A stretch of DNA of 30,336 nucleotides from an uncultured Lachnospiraceae bacterium (lineage in GTDB: Bacteria > Bacillota > Clostridia > Lachnospirales > Lachnospiraceae): positions 1 to 30,336 of the forward strand of contig CAJLUP010000007.1 in the NCBI GenBank assembly GCA_905209865.1, written 5' to 3'. The notes under the pieces were generated by a model. It worked only from the letters and a program-made list of their open reading frames with translations, was not told the DNA's origin and ran no database searches. Made by a program: the position numbers and the translations under genes. Shown here piece by piece: positions 8,896 through 17,258 of this stretch (positions are counted from its first letter, which is position 1; the number at the start of each line of letters is the position of its first letter).

Positions 8896-9105
8896 CTGGG
8901 AAGAAAAATTTTATCCGCAGCAGTGAATTTTATCGTTCGTGCAGTGGTAGGAATGGCGCTTATTTTTTTTATAAACCAGTATGTGATTCCACCTGAATCT
9001 TCAATTAATGTGGGTTTGAATGCAGTTTCCTTTTTGACATCCGGAATGCTTGGAATTCCTGGGGTTGGACTGCTTTATGGGATTGTTTGCTATCAAGTTT
9101 TGTGA
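8896..9105 (+). CDS. bofA: BofA-like inhibitor of pro-sigma-K processing
   Basis: In spore formers BofA is a small forespore-outer-membrane protein that holds back the SpoIVFB protease until pro-sigma-K should be cleaved. The product is about 69 residues, with a hydrophobic N-terminal segment (VVGMALIFFINQYV) and the family hallmark LTSGMLGIPGVGLLYGI near its end. The start is uncertain. A GTG at 8923 has no ribosome site, whereas GGAAAGGAAGAGAG at 8878-8891 stands just before an in-frame CTG at 8896, and a TAG closes the frame at 8866. I chose CTG. It lies between gyrA and the Tad operon. Family assignment is good; sporulation itself is inferred. Confidence 0.75.
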   Translation: MGRKILSAAVNFIVRAVVGMALIFFINQYVIPPESSINVGLNAVSFLTSGMLGIPGVGLLYGIVCYQVL

Positions 9106-9117
9106 GATTTTTACAAA

Positions 9118-9165
9118 AAACGGCAGATTTGAAATTTGTTATAGACAAAATAAAATCTGCTGTTT
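9118..9165 (+). terminator. Terminator-like hairpin after bofA
   Basis: A 13-bp stem with one G-T pair (AAACGGCAGATTT / AAATCTGCTGTTT) begins 12 bases after the bofA stop. The T tract after it is poor (TGTTTAT). The 3' arm overlaps the promoter at 9142-9170, so termination and initiation signals share the same bases. Confidence 0.55.
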
Positions 9166-9170
9166 ATAAT
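9142..9170 (+). promoter_or_regulatory. Sigma-A-type promoter for the Tad pilus operon
   Basis: TAGACA at 9142-9147 (one mismatch to TTGACA) and a perfect TATAAT at 9165-9170 are separated by 17 bases. Transcription would start near 9177, giving a leader of about 130 bases before the first ATG. Confidence 0.7.
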
Positions 9171-9200
9171 GCATTTTACCGGCAGAGATCAACTGCTGAC

Positions 9201-9228
9201 AGATCTGTTTTTGAGGGAAAACAGATCT
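9201..9228 (+). promoter_or_regulatory. Perfect hairpin in the Tad operon leader
   Basis: An 11-bp perfect stem, AGATCTGTTTT / AAAACAGATCT, with a 6-base loop (TGAGGG) lies about 25 bases into the predicted leader. The purine-rich GAGGG sits in the loop. No T tract follows, so it looks more like an mRNA 5' structure or protein-binding site than a terminator. Confidence 0.6.
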
Positions 9229-9305
9229 TCAAAAATCCGGAAATCATAAGACCGGATATCGTATATTTTTATTCGTGCTGTGCGGTTCGCAGCAAAATTC
9301 AAATT

Positions 9306-10463
9306 ATGGAAAAAGAAAAGAGTAAACATACAGCGGGAAATTTTTTAGTCTGTGATGTGCAGGAAGAATATGCAGAATACTTATTAAGCATATTAGTGAA
9401 ACATTTTGGAATAAGATTTCAATTCCATTTTTTCAGTGACATTCAGAAAGTCGTAGAATTTGGAAAACATGAGGAAATAGAAGCTCTTTTTATTGCAGAA
9501 GAGTGTTATCCGGCTGTGAAAGAATATGTAAAAGCAAGTAAGACGTTCCTCTTGTCAGAAAGTGTAAAAAGACAGGGAGAAGCGGGAGAAACAGTCGTAT
9601 TTCGGTATCAGTCTGCAGCAAAAATTCTCAAGATCATTCAGGCAGAAACAGGAAAGATCGGAAACGGAAGATTAGAAAGAGCAGGAATAAGAACAGGAGA
9701 AAAAAGAACCGTAGAACGAAGAGCAGAAGAAGGAAGCACAGAAATCGAAAGAAGAAAAGTTGTAAAGGAGATTTTGGATAAATGTGAAGAGACAGAAGAA
9801 AAAAGAACAGAGGATGTGAGAAAGCATGAAGAAACTTTCGAAAAGACAGAGAAATATGCAGTAGAAGGGAACATGTCTCAAAAAGGGAAAAAAAGGATAA
9901 GGGATGAACCTGACGTAAAAGGTCTGATTGGAGTTTATTCACCGATACACCGAATTGGAAAAACAGAGTTTGCTCTTTGCCTGGGAGAAAAAATAGCAGA
10001 AAAAGTTCCGGTTCTTTATATCAACATGGAAGGATATTCGGGAAATGATTTTTATTTTCAAAGCGGGAAGAATCAGGATCTGGGAGATCTTTTGTATTAC
10101 TTAAAGCAGGAACGTGTGGATTATGGACTAAAAACAAGTTTGATGACCGGACAATATGAGAAGCTGGATTATATTATGCCGATTGCAAATGAAAAAGATC
10201 TGCGGGAAGTGACGAAGGAAGAATGGCTCACGTTTTTAGATACAATCATGGAGCAATGTATTTATCAAACGGTTATTCTTGATTTGGGAGATTGCATATT
10301 AGGGCTTTATGAAATATTAAAAAGGTGTGACCGTGTTTATACTCCGTTTATTCAAGATGAGATTTCTATGGCAAAGATGCGGCAATATGAAGAAAATCTG
10401 AAAGCGTCGGGATATTCAGATGTGTTGAAACATACGGTAAAACGACGAATGAGGGTGAAGTGA
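9306..10463 (+). CDS. tadZ: TadZ/CpaE-like ParA-family ATPase
   Basis: TadZ/CpaE proteins are ParA/MinD-type ATPases that place the Tad pilus machine in the cell. With the ATG at 9306 the product has 385 residues. It shows a receiver-like N-terminal part (NFLVCDVQEEYAEYLL), a highly charged linker around residues 115-200, and the ATPase domain. The phosphate loop is degenerate: GVYSPIHRIGKTEF, with lysine near residue 219, instead of KGGxGKT. The frame stays open upstream to 9087, but that part overlaps bofA and the hairpins, and I exclude it. No clear ribosome site precedes the ATG. The stop overlaps the tadA start by four bases. Family call rests on fold-like features and on the operon. Confidence 0.75.
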   Translation: MEKEKSKHTAGNFLVCDVQEEYAEYLLSILVKHFGIRFQFHFFSDIQKVVEFGKHEEIEALFIAEECYPAVKEYVKASKTFLLSESVKRQGEAGETVVFRYQSAAKILKIIQAETGKIGNGRLERAGIRTGEKRTVERRAEEGSTEIERRKVVKEILDKCEETEEKRTEDVRKHEETFEKTEKYAVEGNMSQKGKKRIRDEPDVKGLIGVYSPIHRIGKTEFALCLGEKIAEKVPVLYINMEGYSGNDFYFQSGKNQDLGDLLYYLKQERVDYGLKTSLMTGQYEKLDYIMPIANEKDLREVTKEEWLTFLDTIMEQCIYQTVILDLGDCILGLYEILKRCDRVYTPFIQDEISMAKMRQYEENLKASGYSDVLKHTVKRRMRVK

Positions 10464-11674
10464 AAAAGATGATATCGACAGAAATATTGTATGAGCAGGT
10501 TATGTGTCGAATGGATATGACGAAGGAAACAAATGAAGAGGAACTCCAGGAAATAATCAGAGTGGTATTGGAAGAAGAGGCGAAAAAGGAATTTATTTCC
10601 TTGAACGAAAAGATCAGGCTGAGCAGGGAATTGTTTAATGCTTTTCGGAGACTGGATATATTGCAGGATTTAATTGAAGATGACAGTGTTACAGAAATTA
10701 TGGTGAATGGGACAGAAAATATATTTTGCGAAAGGGAGGGAAAATTATACCGGACAAACAGGCATTTCTTTTCTGAGGCAAGATTATGTGATGTGATACA
10801 GCAGATCGTAGGAGAGGCAAATCGATATGTAAATGAAACCTCCCCTATAGTTGATGCAAGGCTGGCAGATGGGTCCCGCGTCAATGTTGTTCTAAAACCG
10901 GTAGCCGTCAATGGTCCGATTATGACGATCAGAAAATTTCCGTCAGAAGCGATCAGGATGAAAGATTTGATCAAAATGGGAAGTTTGACTGAGGAGGCAG
11001 CAGAATTTATAAGAAAAGCTGTTTGTTCAAAATATAACATTTTTGTGAGCGGAGGAACAGGAGCAGGGAAAACTACTTTTCTGAATGCAATGTCAGATTT
11101 TATTCCGAAAGAAGAGAGGATTATTACGATAGAAGATAATGCGGAACTCCAGATTCAAGGAGTAGAGAATCTTGTCAGGCTGGAAGCCAGAGAAGCTAAT
11201 CTTGAAGGAGAAGGTGCGGTTACTATCAGAGATCTGATTAAATCAGCGCTAAGGATGCGTCCTGACAGGATTATAGTCGGTGAAGTAAGAGGAGATGAAA
11301 CGGTTGATATGATCTCGTCTGCAATGTTGAACGGACACAGCGGTTCTATGTCAACAGGACATGCCAATAATCCGTCTGATATGCTTCACAGAATTGAAAC
11401 AATGATGATGATGGGAATCGATCTTCCTCTTCATGCAATCCAAAGACAGGTTGCATCAGCGCTTGATTTAATTATTCATCTCGGACGATTGAGGGACAAG
11501 ACAAGGAAGGTCCTTATGATCGAAGAAATACTGGGATATGAAGACGGGAAAATAAGGACAAAAACATTATATGAATTTAAGGAGATGGGAATGGAAGATG
11601 AAAAAATTAAAGGAAGCCTTATGAAGGTCGGTGATCTTGAAAACAGAGGAAAACTTATGGCTGCAGGATATTAA
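10460..11674 (+). CDS. tadA: TadA/CpaF family pilus-assembly ATPase
   Basis: This is the hexameric secretion ATPase (VirB11/PilT superfamily) that powers Tad pilus assembly at the cytoplasmic face. The 404 residues include an N-terminal domain with SVTEIMVNGTENIF, Walker A GGTGAGKTT at 198-206, an Asp box (ITIEDNAELQ), Walker B with RIIVGEVRGDE, and a His-box region around LNGHSGSMSTGHANN. These are diagnostic of CpaF/TadA. The GTG start overlaps the upstream stop as GTGA, which indicates translational coupling. The 3' end overlaps the next frame by 44 bases. Identity is secure. Confidence 0.95.
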   Translation: MKKMISTEILYEQVMCRMDMTKETNEEELQEIIRVVLEEEAKKEFISLNEKIRLSRELFNAFRRLDILQDLIEDDSVTEIMVNGTENIFCEREGKLYRTNRHFFSEARLCDVIQQIVGEANRYVNETSPIVDARLADGSRVNVVLKPVAVNGPIMTIRKFPSEAIRMKDLIKMGSLTEEAAEFIRKAVCSKYNIFVSGGTGAGKTTFLNAMSDFIPKEERIITIEDNAELQIQGVENLVRLEAREANLEGEGAVTIRDLIKSALRMRPDRIIVGEVRGDETVDMISSAMLNGHSGSMSTGHANNPSDMLHRIETMMMMGIDLPLHAIQRQVASALDLIIHLGRLRDKTRKVLMIEEILGYEDGKIRTKTLYEFKEMGMEDEKIKGSLMKVGDLENRGKLMAAGY

Positions 11675-12386
11675 AAAAACGGACTTTCTTTTTTTAATTG
11701 TGAAATCTACCGCTGTTTGTATTTTGATCGCATATATATTTTACGGATCGATCTTATCGGCGCTGTTTTTGCTTCCGGTATGGATTTTATATACAAGAGA
11801 CGGACTTTATGATCTGTGTCGTAAGAAGAAACAAGAATTCAGAATTCAATTCAGAAATGCGATTCAGGCGATGGGAGCAGCTTTAAAAGTCGGATATTCG
11901 GTAGAAAATGCAATAAGAGAAGCAGAAAAAGATCTGGCTTCGATGTATGAAGAAGATGTACGGATCAGAAAAGAGTACAGAAAAATGGTACATCAGCTTG
12001 ACATGAAAATGGCAGCCGTCAATGTAATGGAACAATTTTCCGAGCGGATGAAGCAGGAAGATACTTCGGATTTTGTAACCGTGTTTTCATCTGCAAAAGC
12101 AAGCGGAGGGGACAGCATTGCAATTATAAGAAATGCAGTGAAGATGATTAGTGAAAAAATCGAGACAGAACAGGAAATACAGACAATGATTGCTTCAAAG
12201 AAATTAGAATTTGAAATTATGTGTTCTGTACCGTTCTTTATTATCTTGTATATGAAGGTGACATTTGGAGAATTTTTAAACGTTTTATATGGAAATATTT
12301 TTGGGATAAGTTTTATGACAATATGTCTGATCGTCTATATGGGGGCATATCGCTTTGGAAAAAAAATCATCCGTATTGAGGTGTAA
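11631..12386 (+). CDS. tadB: TadB-like pilus platform protein (type II secretion F domain)
   Basis: TadB is one of two inner-membrane platform proteins that work with the ATPase to extrude pilin. The 251-residue protein has two N-terminal membrane segments (about residues 19-50), a cytoplasmic F domain (FRNAIQAMGAALKVGYSVENAI, with the typical GG/SG pattern later as SAKASGGDS), and two C-terminal membrane segments (about 195-245). The GTG at 11631 lies inside tadA. A TTG at 11637 is another possible start, and both have weak ribosome sites. Coupling to tadA is likely because of the overlap. Confidence 0.88.
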   Translation: MILKTEENLWLQDIKKTDFLFLIVKSTAVCILIAYIFYGSILSALFLLPVWILYTRDGLYDLCRKKKQEFRIQFRNAIQAMGAALKVGYSVENAIREAEKDLASMYEEDVRIRKEYRKMVHQLDMKMAAVNVMEQFSERMKQEDTSDFVTVFSSAKASGGDSIAIIRNAVKMISEKIETEQEIQTMIASKKLEFEIMCSVPFFIILYMKVTFGEFLNVLYGNIFGISFMTICLIVYMGAYRFGKKIIRIEV

Positions 12387-12402
12387 GGTTGGAAAGGAAA
12401 AA

Positions 12403-13680
12403 ATGAAAGGAAGAAAAATAAAATACTTTTTCCGTGAGAATCCGGTTTACGTTAAAGCAGGACTTCTTGCAGCAGCCGCAGTTTTTATATTTTCATGTGT
12501 CTATATTTATGATAATGGAAAGAAGATAGAAAAAGATGCGGAAGGGCGGGAAATATTAAGGCGAAGTAAGGACGGCAATGAAGAATCGAGAAGGATTCAG
12601 GTAAAGATTGATGACAGGAAAGAAGAAATTAATCTTTCAGTTTCAGGAGAAAAATATGATGAAGAAGAGTTGAAACAGGCATTTTCAATGGCAAAAGAAG
12701 AAGTGGAAAAAGCTGCGCTTGGCGATAATAAAACATTCGATGAAGTAAGAAAAGATTTGAATTTAATTACTTCTCTTCCTGAAAAAAAGATGACGGTTTC
12801 GTGGGAACTTGATCATTATGACGTCATAGACGTCCAAGGTCATATACGTCAGGATAAACTGGAAGAAGAAGGAACACTGGTAAAGCTTACGGCTATTTTA
12901 ACTTATGAAGATCAAAAAGAAATACATGAGTTTTATGCGAAAGTATTTCCGCCGAAATCAGATCGTACAGAAGAGGAATTAAGGCAGCTTAAGGAAGAAA
13001 TCAAAAAAGCGGATGAACAGACGAAAACGGAAGATTATCTGATTTTGCCGGATAAAGTAAACGGGAAAAAAGTTTTGTGGGAATACGGCGTTCAAAAGAG
13101 GGCGTATGGAATTCTTGTTATGGGGATTGGTTTTGCTGCTTTTCTTGTCGTATCCTCAGAGCAAAAAATGAAAGAAGAAAAGAAGAAAGCAATCAAGCAG
13201 ATGAAGATGGACTACCCTCACATTATTAATAAATTTAATCTGTATATCAGATCAGGAATGACAATCAGAAGAGCATGGTTTCAAATTGCTGAAGAATATG
13301 AGAAAAAGCAAAGGGAGAAAGAGCAAGTATCCGGTAAGATATGCGGAAGAAAGAAAGCCTATGAGGAAATGATTATTACAATGTACCAGATCAGAGGAGG
13401 CGCTTCAGAAGGAGAATGCTATGAGGAGTATGGGACAAGATGTGATTTGTCAGAATATCGAAAATTCGGAATGATGTTATCACAGAATCTAAGAAAAGGA
13501 ACAAAAGGTCTTACAGAACTGCTTGCAAGAGAAGGAGCGGACGCATTTGAACAACGAAAAAATACAGCGAAAAAAACAGGAGAAGAAGCGGGAACAAAGT
13601 TGATGATTCCATTGTTTATTATGTTGATTATTGTGTTTGCGATTGTGATCGTTCCTGCATTTTTTTCAATTCAAATATAA
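12403..13680 (+). CDS. tadC: TadC-like platform protein with a large N-terminal extracytoplasmic domain
   Basis: This is the second F-domain protein of the Tad system. The ATG at 12403, preceded by GGAAAGGA, gives 425 residues. A more distal TTG at 12355 would overlap tadB and is less likely. The first membrane segment is at about 17-35. It is followed by roughly 200 residues outside the cytoplasm, mostly charged, with beta-strand-like text such as LVKLTAILTYEDQKEI. A second membrane segment lies at about 236-254, then the cytoplasmic F domain (MDYPHIINKFNLYIRSGM) and a final segment at about 400-421. Usual TadC proteins lack such an insertion, so this one is oversized. It probably touches the cell wall or pilus (inference). 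Confidence 0.85.
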   Translation: MKGRKIKYFFRENPVYVKAGLLAAAAVFIFSCVYIYDNGKKIEKDAEGREILRRSKDGNEESRRIQVKIDDRKEEINLSVSGEKYDEEELKQAFSMAKEEVEKAALGDNKTFDEVRKDLNLITSLPEKKMTVSWELDHYDVIDVQGHIRQDKLEEEGTLVKLTAILTYEDQKEIHEFYAKVFPPKSDRTEEELRQLKEEIKKADEQTKTEDYLILPDKVNGKKVLWEYGVQKRAYGILVMGIGFAAFLVVSSEQKMKEEKKKAIKQMKMDYPHIINKFNLYIRSGMTIRRAWFQIAEEYEKKQREKEQVSGKICGRKKAYEEMIITMYQIRGGASEGECYEEYGTRCDLSEYRKFGMMLSQNLRKGTKGLTELLAREGADAFEQRKNTAKKTGEEAGTKLMIPLFIMLIIVFAIVIVPAFFSIQI

Positions 13681-13767
13681 CTCAAAGTGTTCCGGTGAGA
13701 TCCAAGCGTATACAAATCTAAGAAAAAGAATGACAGAGCAGATGAGATTGATAGAAGGGAGAAAATT

Positions 13768-14001
13768 ATGGAAAAGACGATGATGAAAATGACGAGTTAT
13801 TTTGTTTCATACAAAAGAAGATCAGGAGAAAAAATCCGAAGATTTTTCAGAAATAAGAAATATGTTTCGGGCGTGACAGTTATAGAACTTGTCCTGATTT
13901 TAGTAATTGTAATTGCTTTGCTGCTGATATTTAAAACAGAGCTGATCAATCTGATCCATTCGATTTTTGACAAGATCACATCTGAAAGTTCGGGCATCTG
14001 A
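13768..14001 (+). CDS. flp: Flp-like type IVb major pilin
   Basis: This 77-residue protein has the hallmarks of a Flp prepilin. A basic leader ends in glycine 35, followed by the hydrophobic helix VTVIELVLILVIVIALLLIF with glutamate at mature position 5 (E40). Cleavage after G35 by the peptidase encoded downstream would leave a mature pilin of 42 residues. The leader of 35 residues is long for the family. AGAAGGGAG lies 10 bases before the ATG. An 87-bp gap separates it from tadC. It should be the most abundant product of the operon. Confidence 0.88.
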   Translation: MEKTMMKMTSYFVSYKRRSGEKIRRFFRNKKYVSGVTVIELVLILVIVIALLLIFKTELINLIHSIFDKITSESSGI

Positions 14002-14016
14002 TCGGAAAGAGAAAAT

Positions 14017-15468
14017 ATGAAAAGAAAGAAAGCGGAAATCACGGCGTATTTAAGTCTTACGTTTATCCTTTTAGTTTCTTTTTTATTCGGGATTGTTGAA
14101 ATCACTGTAATACAGACTGAAAAGAATTTGAGTCGTGTCTGTGCGGATGGAGCTGTATTTTCTATATTTGGAGAATATGAGAGGACAATGCTTGAAAAGT
14201 ATCACATATTCGGGATTGACGGAAGCTATGGAACAGGAAATTTCAGTGAAGATCATCTGATTGGAAGAATGCATTATTACAGTGATAGAAATATAGATTA
14301 CGAAATAGATCGTATTCAATATCTTACAGATAACAAAGGACAGTCATTCAGAGAACAGGTTCTTGCATATATGGAGCAAAAATATGGAATAGAACTTATT
14401 GAAAATCTGACAGGGTTAACAGCAAGATGGGAAGAAGAACAGATACAAGGAGAGGAAATTAAACAGACGGAAGAATCAATACTGGATGATTTTGAAGAAA
14501 TAAAAGAATCAGCACAGCCAGAAAGTAGTGAAGAAGGACAAGAGGAATCAGAACAAGGAGATATGGAACAAGAGGTGTTAGAAGACAATCCTTTTCAATG
14601 TCTGGAACAGATTGAACAAACGGGAATTTTATCCGTTGCCATGCCGCGGAATATGACGCTTTCGGGACGTCAGATTAATCTTGATTTGCAGGCTTCTAAA
14701 CGAAGCCTGCAGAAAGGAAGAGGGGAATTTCCGGCACGGCAGAATACAGATGGGATAGAAGAAAGATTGCTGTTCAATGAATATATTATGAAAAATTTTT
14801 CTCAGGCTTCCACTGAAGAACAAGAGGATCGTGAAAATAACAGAGATGAAGAATATGCAAGATCTTTAGATTATGAAATCGAATATATTCTTTCAGGGAA
14901 AGCATCTGATAAAGAAAATCTGGAAAATGTTGTAACGAAAATATTTTTTATCAGAATGGCTGCAGATTATGTTTATCTTATGGGAGATTCTGTAAAACAG
15001 TCTGAGGCTATGGCAATGGCAGTAACAATTACGACATTGTTGTTAATCCCTGAAGCTGCAGATGTTGTGAAACAGTTAATATTGCTGGCATGGGCGGCAG
15101 GGGAAAGCGTAATAGATATAAGGACACTTCTTTCAGGATGCCGAGTACCTCTTATTAAAACAGAAGATACATGGCAGCTTACTCTTACATCTTTGTTTAT
15201 ATTAGGAACAAATGAAGACAGTATATCGGGAGAAGATACAGAAAATGGAATTACATATAAAGATTATCTGAGAGCATTTTTGTTTTTACAGTCTGAAGAT
15301 GAGATTACGATGCGGACGATTGATCGGATAGAAGAGAATATGCGGTCGGAATTCCAAGTTGAAAAGTTTAAAGCAGATCAATGTGTGACGAAATGTGGAA
15401 TCAAAAACAGCGTAGAAATATTTGGAAACCTTACCTATACGTTCCCATCTTATTATGGATATGAATAG
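14017..15468 (+). CDS. DUF5702 protein (TadG-like pilus-associated protein)
   Basis: This 483-residue protein has a short basic N-terminus and one membrane helix (LSLTFILLVSFLFGIVEITV, residues 12-31), followed by a large extracytoplasmic part. The start KKAEITAYLSLTF resembles the GSITVFLSL pattern of TadG/TadE-like proteins but lacks the glycine, so prepilin cleavage is doubtful. Residues about 145-190 form a Glu/Gln/Ser-rich low-complexity stretch. I recognise the DUF5702 family, which accompanies Tad loci in Lachnospiraceae; its function is unknown. It may be a pilus anchor or minor component (inference). Confidence 0.75.
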   Translation: MKRKKAEITAYLSLTFILLVSFLFGIVEITVIQTEKNLSRVCADGAVFSIFGEYERTMLEKYHIFGIDGSYGTGNFSEDHLIGRMHYYSDRNIDYEIDRIQYLTDNKGQSFREQVLAYMEQKYGIELIENLTGLTARWEEEQIQGEEIKQTEESILDDFEEIKESAQPESSEEGQEESEQGDMEQEVLEDNPFQCLEQIEQTGILSVAMPRNMTLSGRQINLDLQASKRSLQKGRGEFPARQNTDGIEERLLFNEYIMKNFSQASTEEQEDRENNRDEEYARSLDYEIEYILSGKASDKENLENVVTKIFFIRMAADYVYLMGDSVKQSEAMAMAVTITTLLLIPEAADVVKQLILLAWAAGESVIDIRTLLSGCRVPLIKTEDTWQLTLTSLFILGTNEDSISGEDTENGITYKDYLRAFLFLQSEDEITMRTIDRIEENMRSEFQVEKFKADQCVTKCGIKNSVEIFGNLTYTFPSYYGYE

Positions 15469-15567
15469 GTTATCTTCGGTGCAGATGCCCTTTCTCTCTC
15501 CCGCATTCCCTCGTGCGGAAAATATCTTATAAAAAACGAAAAAAATGAAAGGAAAAAGTCGGTTGCG

Positions 15568-16383
15568 ATGAGTAAATACAATACGAATAAAAATAAAATC
15601 TTGGTACGATCTGAAAGGGCATCTGCACCGAAGATAACAGGAAAACAAGAAGGAAGTATTACGATTGAAGCAGCTTTTGCCGTTCCACTGTTTCTCTTTG
15701 CAGTACTTTGTCTGATTTGGATAATAGAGATACAAAGTATTAAAATCGGAATAAAAAACGCCGCTTACAGCGCCGCTAAAAGTGCGGCAGAAGATACGGC
15801 AGTCATCCCGGTATTAAATACAGTGAAGTTAAAGTCAGATATGATTCGGTCGCTTGGAAAAGAAAAAATAGATCAAAGCATTCTTGCAGACGGAAGTGAT
15901 GGAATTTCCTGTTGGAGTTCGTATTTGTCTCCTGCAACAGGAGAAATGAATATCCATGTTCGATATGCGGTAAAAATACCGATTCCCTTATTCGGAAATC
16001 CGTCAGCAAAAATGGAGACAGAATTCCGTATTCATGGATGGACGGGGTATGGGAATAGAGAAGGAACCCAAAATTCTGAAGTTGTTTATATAACAGAGAA
16101 ACAATCTGTTTATCATGAAGATTACCACTGTTCTTATTTACAGTTATCTATTCGATTTGTACCGTATGATCAACTGGATAAAATCCGTAACGAAGACGGA
16201 GGAATGTATCGCGCATGTGAAAAATGTGTATATGGCAGTGCATCGGCAGGGGTATACATTACTGAAAATGGAAGTAAATATCATAATTCCTTAGGATGCG
16301 GTGGATTAAAAAGAACGATTAAAGCTGTGAAAAAATCAGAAGTAGAAGGATTAGGAGGGTGTTCCAGATGTTCGGGAAGATAA
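15568..16383 (+). CDS. TadE-like pseudopilin with duplicated Cys/His C-terminal module
   Basis: The protein has 271 residues. A type IVb-like signal, EGSITIEAAFAVPLFLF, places glutamate E34 at position 5 after glycine G29, as in TadE pseudopilins. A single membrane helix follows. The C-terminal third carries two related units: VYITEKQSVYH with H183, C188, C217 and C220, and VYITENGSKYH with H239, C244, C265 and C268. Each unit ends in CxxC and could bind one zinc ion. The ATG at 15568 is the only good in-frame ATG, but its ribosome site is weak. The 3' end overlaps the prepilin peptidase gene. Pilin-like class is clear; the metal module is inferred from spacing. Confidence 0.82.
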   Translation: MSKYNTNKNKILVRSERASAPKITGKQEGSITIEAAFAVPLFLFAVLCLIWIIEIQSIKIGIKNAAYSAAKSAAEDTAVIPVLNTVKLKSDMIRSLGKEKIDQSILADGSDGISCWSSYLSPATGEMNIHVRYAVKIPIPLFGNPSAKMETEFRIHGWTGYGNREGTQNSEVVYITEKQSVYHEDYHCSYLQLSIRFVPYDQLDKIRNEDGGMYRACEKCVYGSASAGVYITENGSKYHNSLGCGGLKRTIKAVKKSEVEGLGGCSRCSGR

Positions 16384-16841
16384 ATATAGTGGATTTCATA
16401 TTGGAGAATGGATGGAACTTGTGTCAGATTGCATTTTCCCTCTATTTGCTCGTACTTAGCTGTATGGATATGAAAAAGACTCAGGTGCATTTAGGATTTT
16501 TATTATCAGGAATTTTATTGGCGATTTTAGGTGGTATGTGTGAAAGAAGTGTAACTATAGTTGAAATTATTTTAGGCGCAGTGACAGGTGTTTTGTTTCT
16601 TTTATTAAGCAAGTTGACGGAGGAAGCTTTTGGTTATGGGGACAGTATCCTGATTTTTATCACAGGTATTTTTATTGGCTTTTGGAATCTTATAACTGTT
16701 CTTTTTATCGCGTTCTTTTTAGCAGGGGGATTTTCGATTTTTATGCTTCTGAAAATGAAATTTCACAGAAAATCAAAATTTCCGTTTATCCCATTTATCA
16801 TGGCAGCGTATGCGGGAGGAATGATTTTCAGTGGATATTAA
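16368..16841 (+). CDS. tadV: Prepilin peptidase, A24 family (TadV/CpaA type)
   Basis: This membrane aspartyl protease cleaves the leaders of Flp- and TadE-type prepilins after glycine. The 157-residue protein is almost wholly hydrophobic, with about five to six membrane segments. The first catalytic aspartate is in LSCMDMKKTQ and the second in the hallmark GxGD, here AFGYGDS. The small size without a methyltransferase domain fits TadV/CpaA. AGGAGG at 16353-16358 stands 9 bases before the ATG at 16368. The GTG at 16359 touches that site and is not used. It overlaps the end of the TadE-like gene and the beginning of the next gene. Confidence 0.9.
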   Translation: MFGKINIVDFILENGWNLCQIAFSLYLLVLSCMDMKKTQVHLGFLLSGILLAILGGMCERSVTIVEIILGAVTGVLFLLLSKLTEEAFGYGDSILIFITGIFIGFWNLITVLFIAFFLAGGFSIFMLLKMKFHRKSKFPFIPFIMAAYAGGMIFSGY

Positions 16842-17220
16842 AAAAGAAAAATGGGTAAAAGGAAGTTCTGTCATTGAGATGTCGTATATCATGCCGCTGT
16901 TATTCAGTCTTTTCGTAATTATTATAAATACATCGTTCTATTATCATGATAAGGCAATCATAGGAGGAGCAGCAATCGAAACAGCGGCGGCAGGAGCGCA
17001 GTTGGCAAGAAGGTCTGAGAAAAATTGTGATATGGAAACGCTTTTTCAGCAGCGGATCTATGGAAAATTAATATATATGACAGATGTTAATGTGAAAATA
17101 GAAGTGATAAAGAATGAAGTGCAAGTATCAGCAGAAGCTGAAAGAGGGTTTATGAAAATAAAAGTGAGACGAAAGGCTAACATTGTTATCCCAGAGAAAA
17201 AAATAAGATTGTTGAAGTAA
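16831..17220 (+). CDS. Second TadE-like pseudopilin
   Basis: This 129-residue protein has the class III prepilin signal KGSSVIEMSYIMPLLF: cleavage after G11 would put glutamate E16 at position 5. A hydrophobic helix follows, then about 85 soluble residues with a C-terminal beta-rich part. The GTG start overlaps tadV by 11 bases and is served by GGGAGGA about 10 bases upstream, so the two are translationally coupled. TadE-like proteins are minor pilus components. Confidence 0.83.
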   Translation: MDIKKEKWVKGSSVIEMSYIMPLLFSLFVIIINTSFYYHDKAIIGGAAIETAAAGAQLARRSEKNCDMETLFQQRIYGKLIYMTDVNVKIEVIKNEVQVSAEAERGFMKIKVRRKANIVIPEKKIRLLK

Positions 17221-17258
17221 TGTATTCATGTTGAAAAATAAAGCGGAGTAAAAGAAAA

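Noticed and set aside
9087..9305. Upstream extension of the TadZ-like frame from a TTG at 9087
   Set aside because: It overlaps bofA, covers the promoter and two hairpins, and has no start codon with a ribosome site. The ATG at 9306 is preferred.
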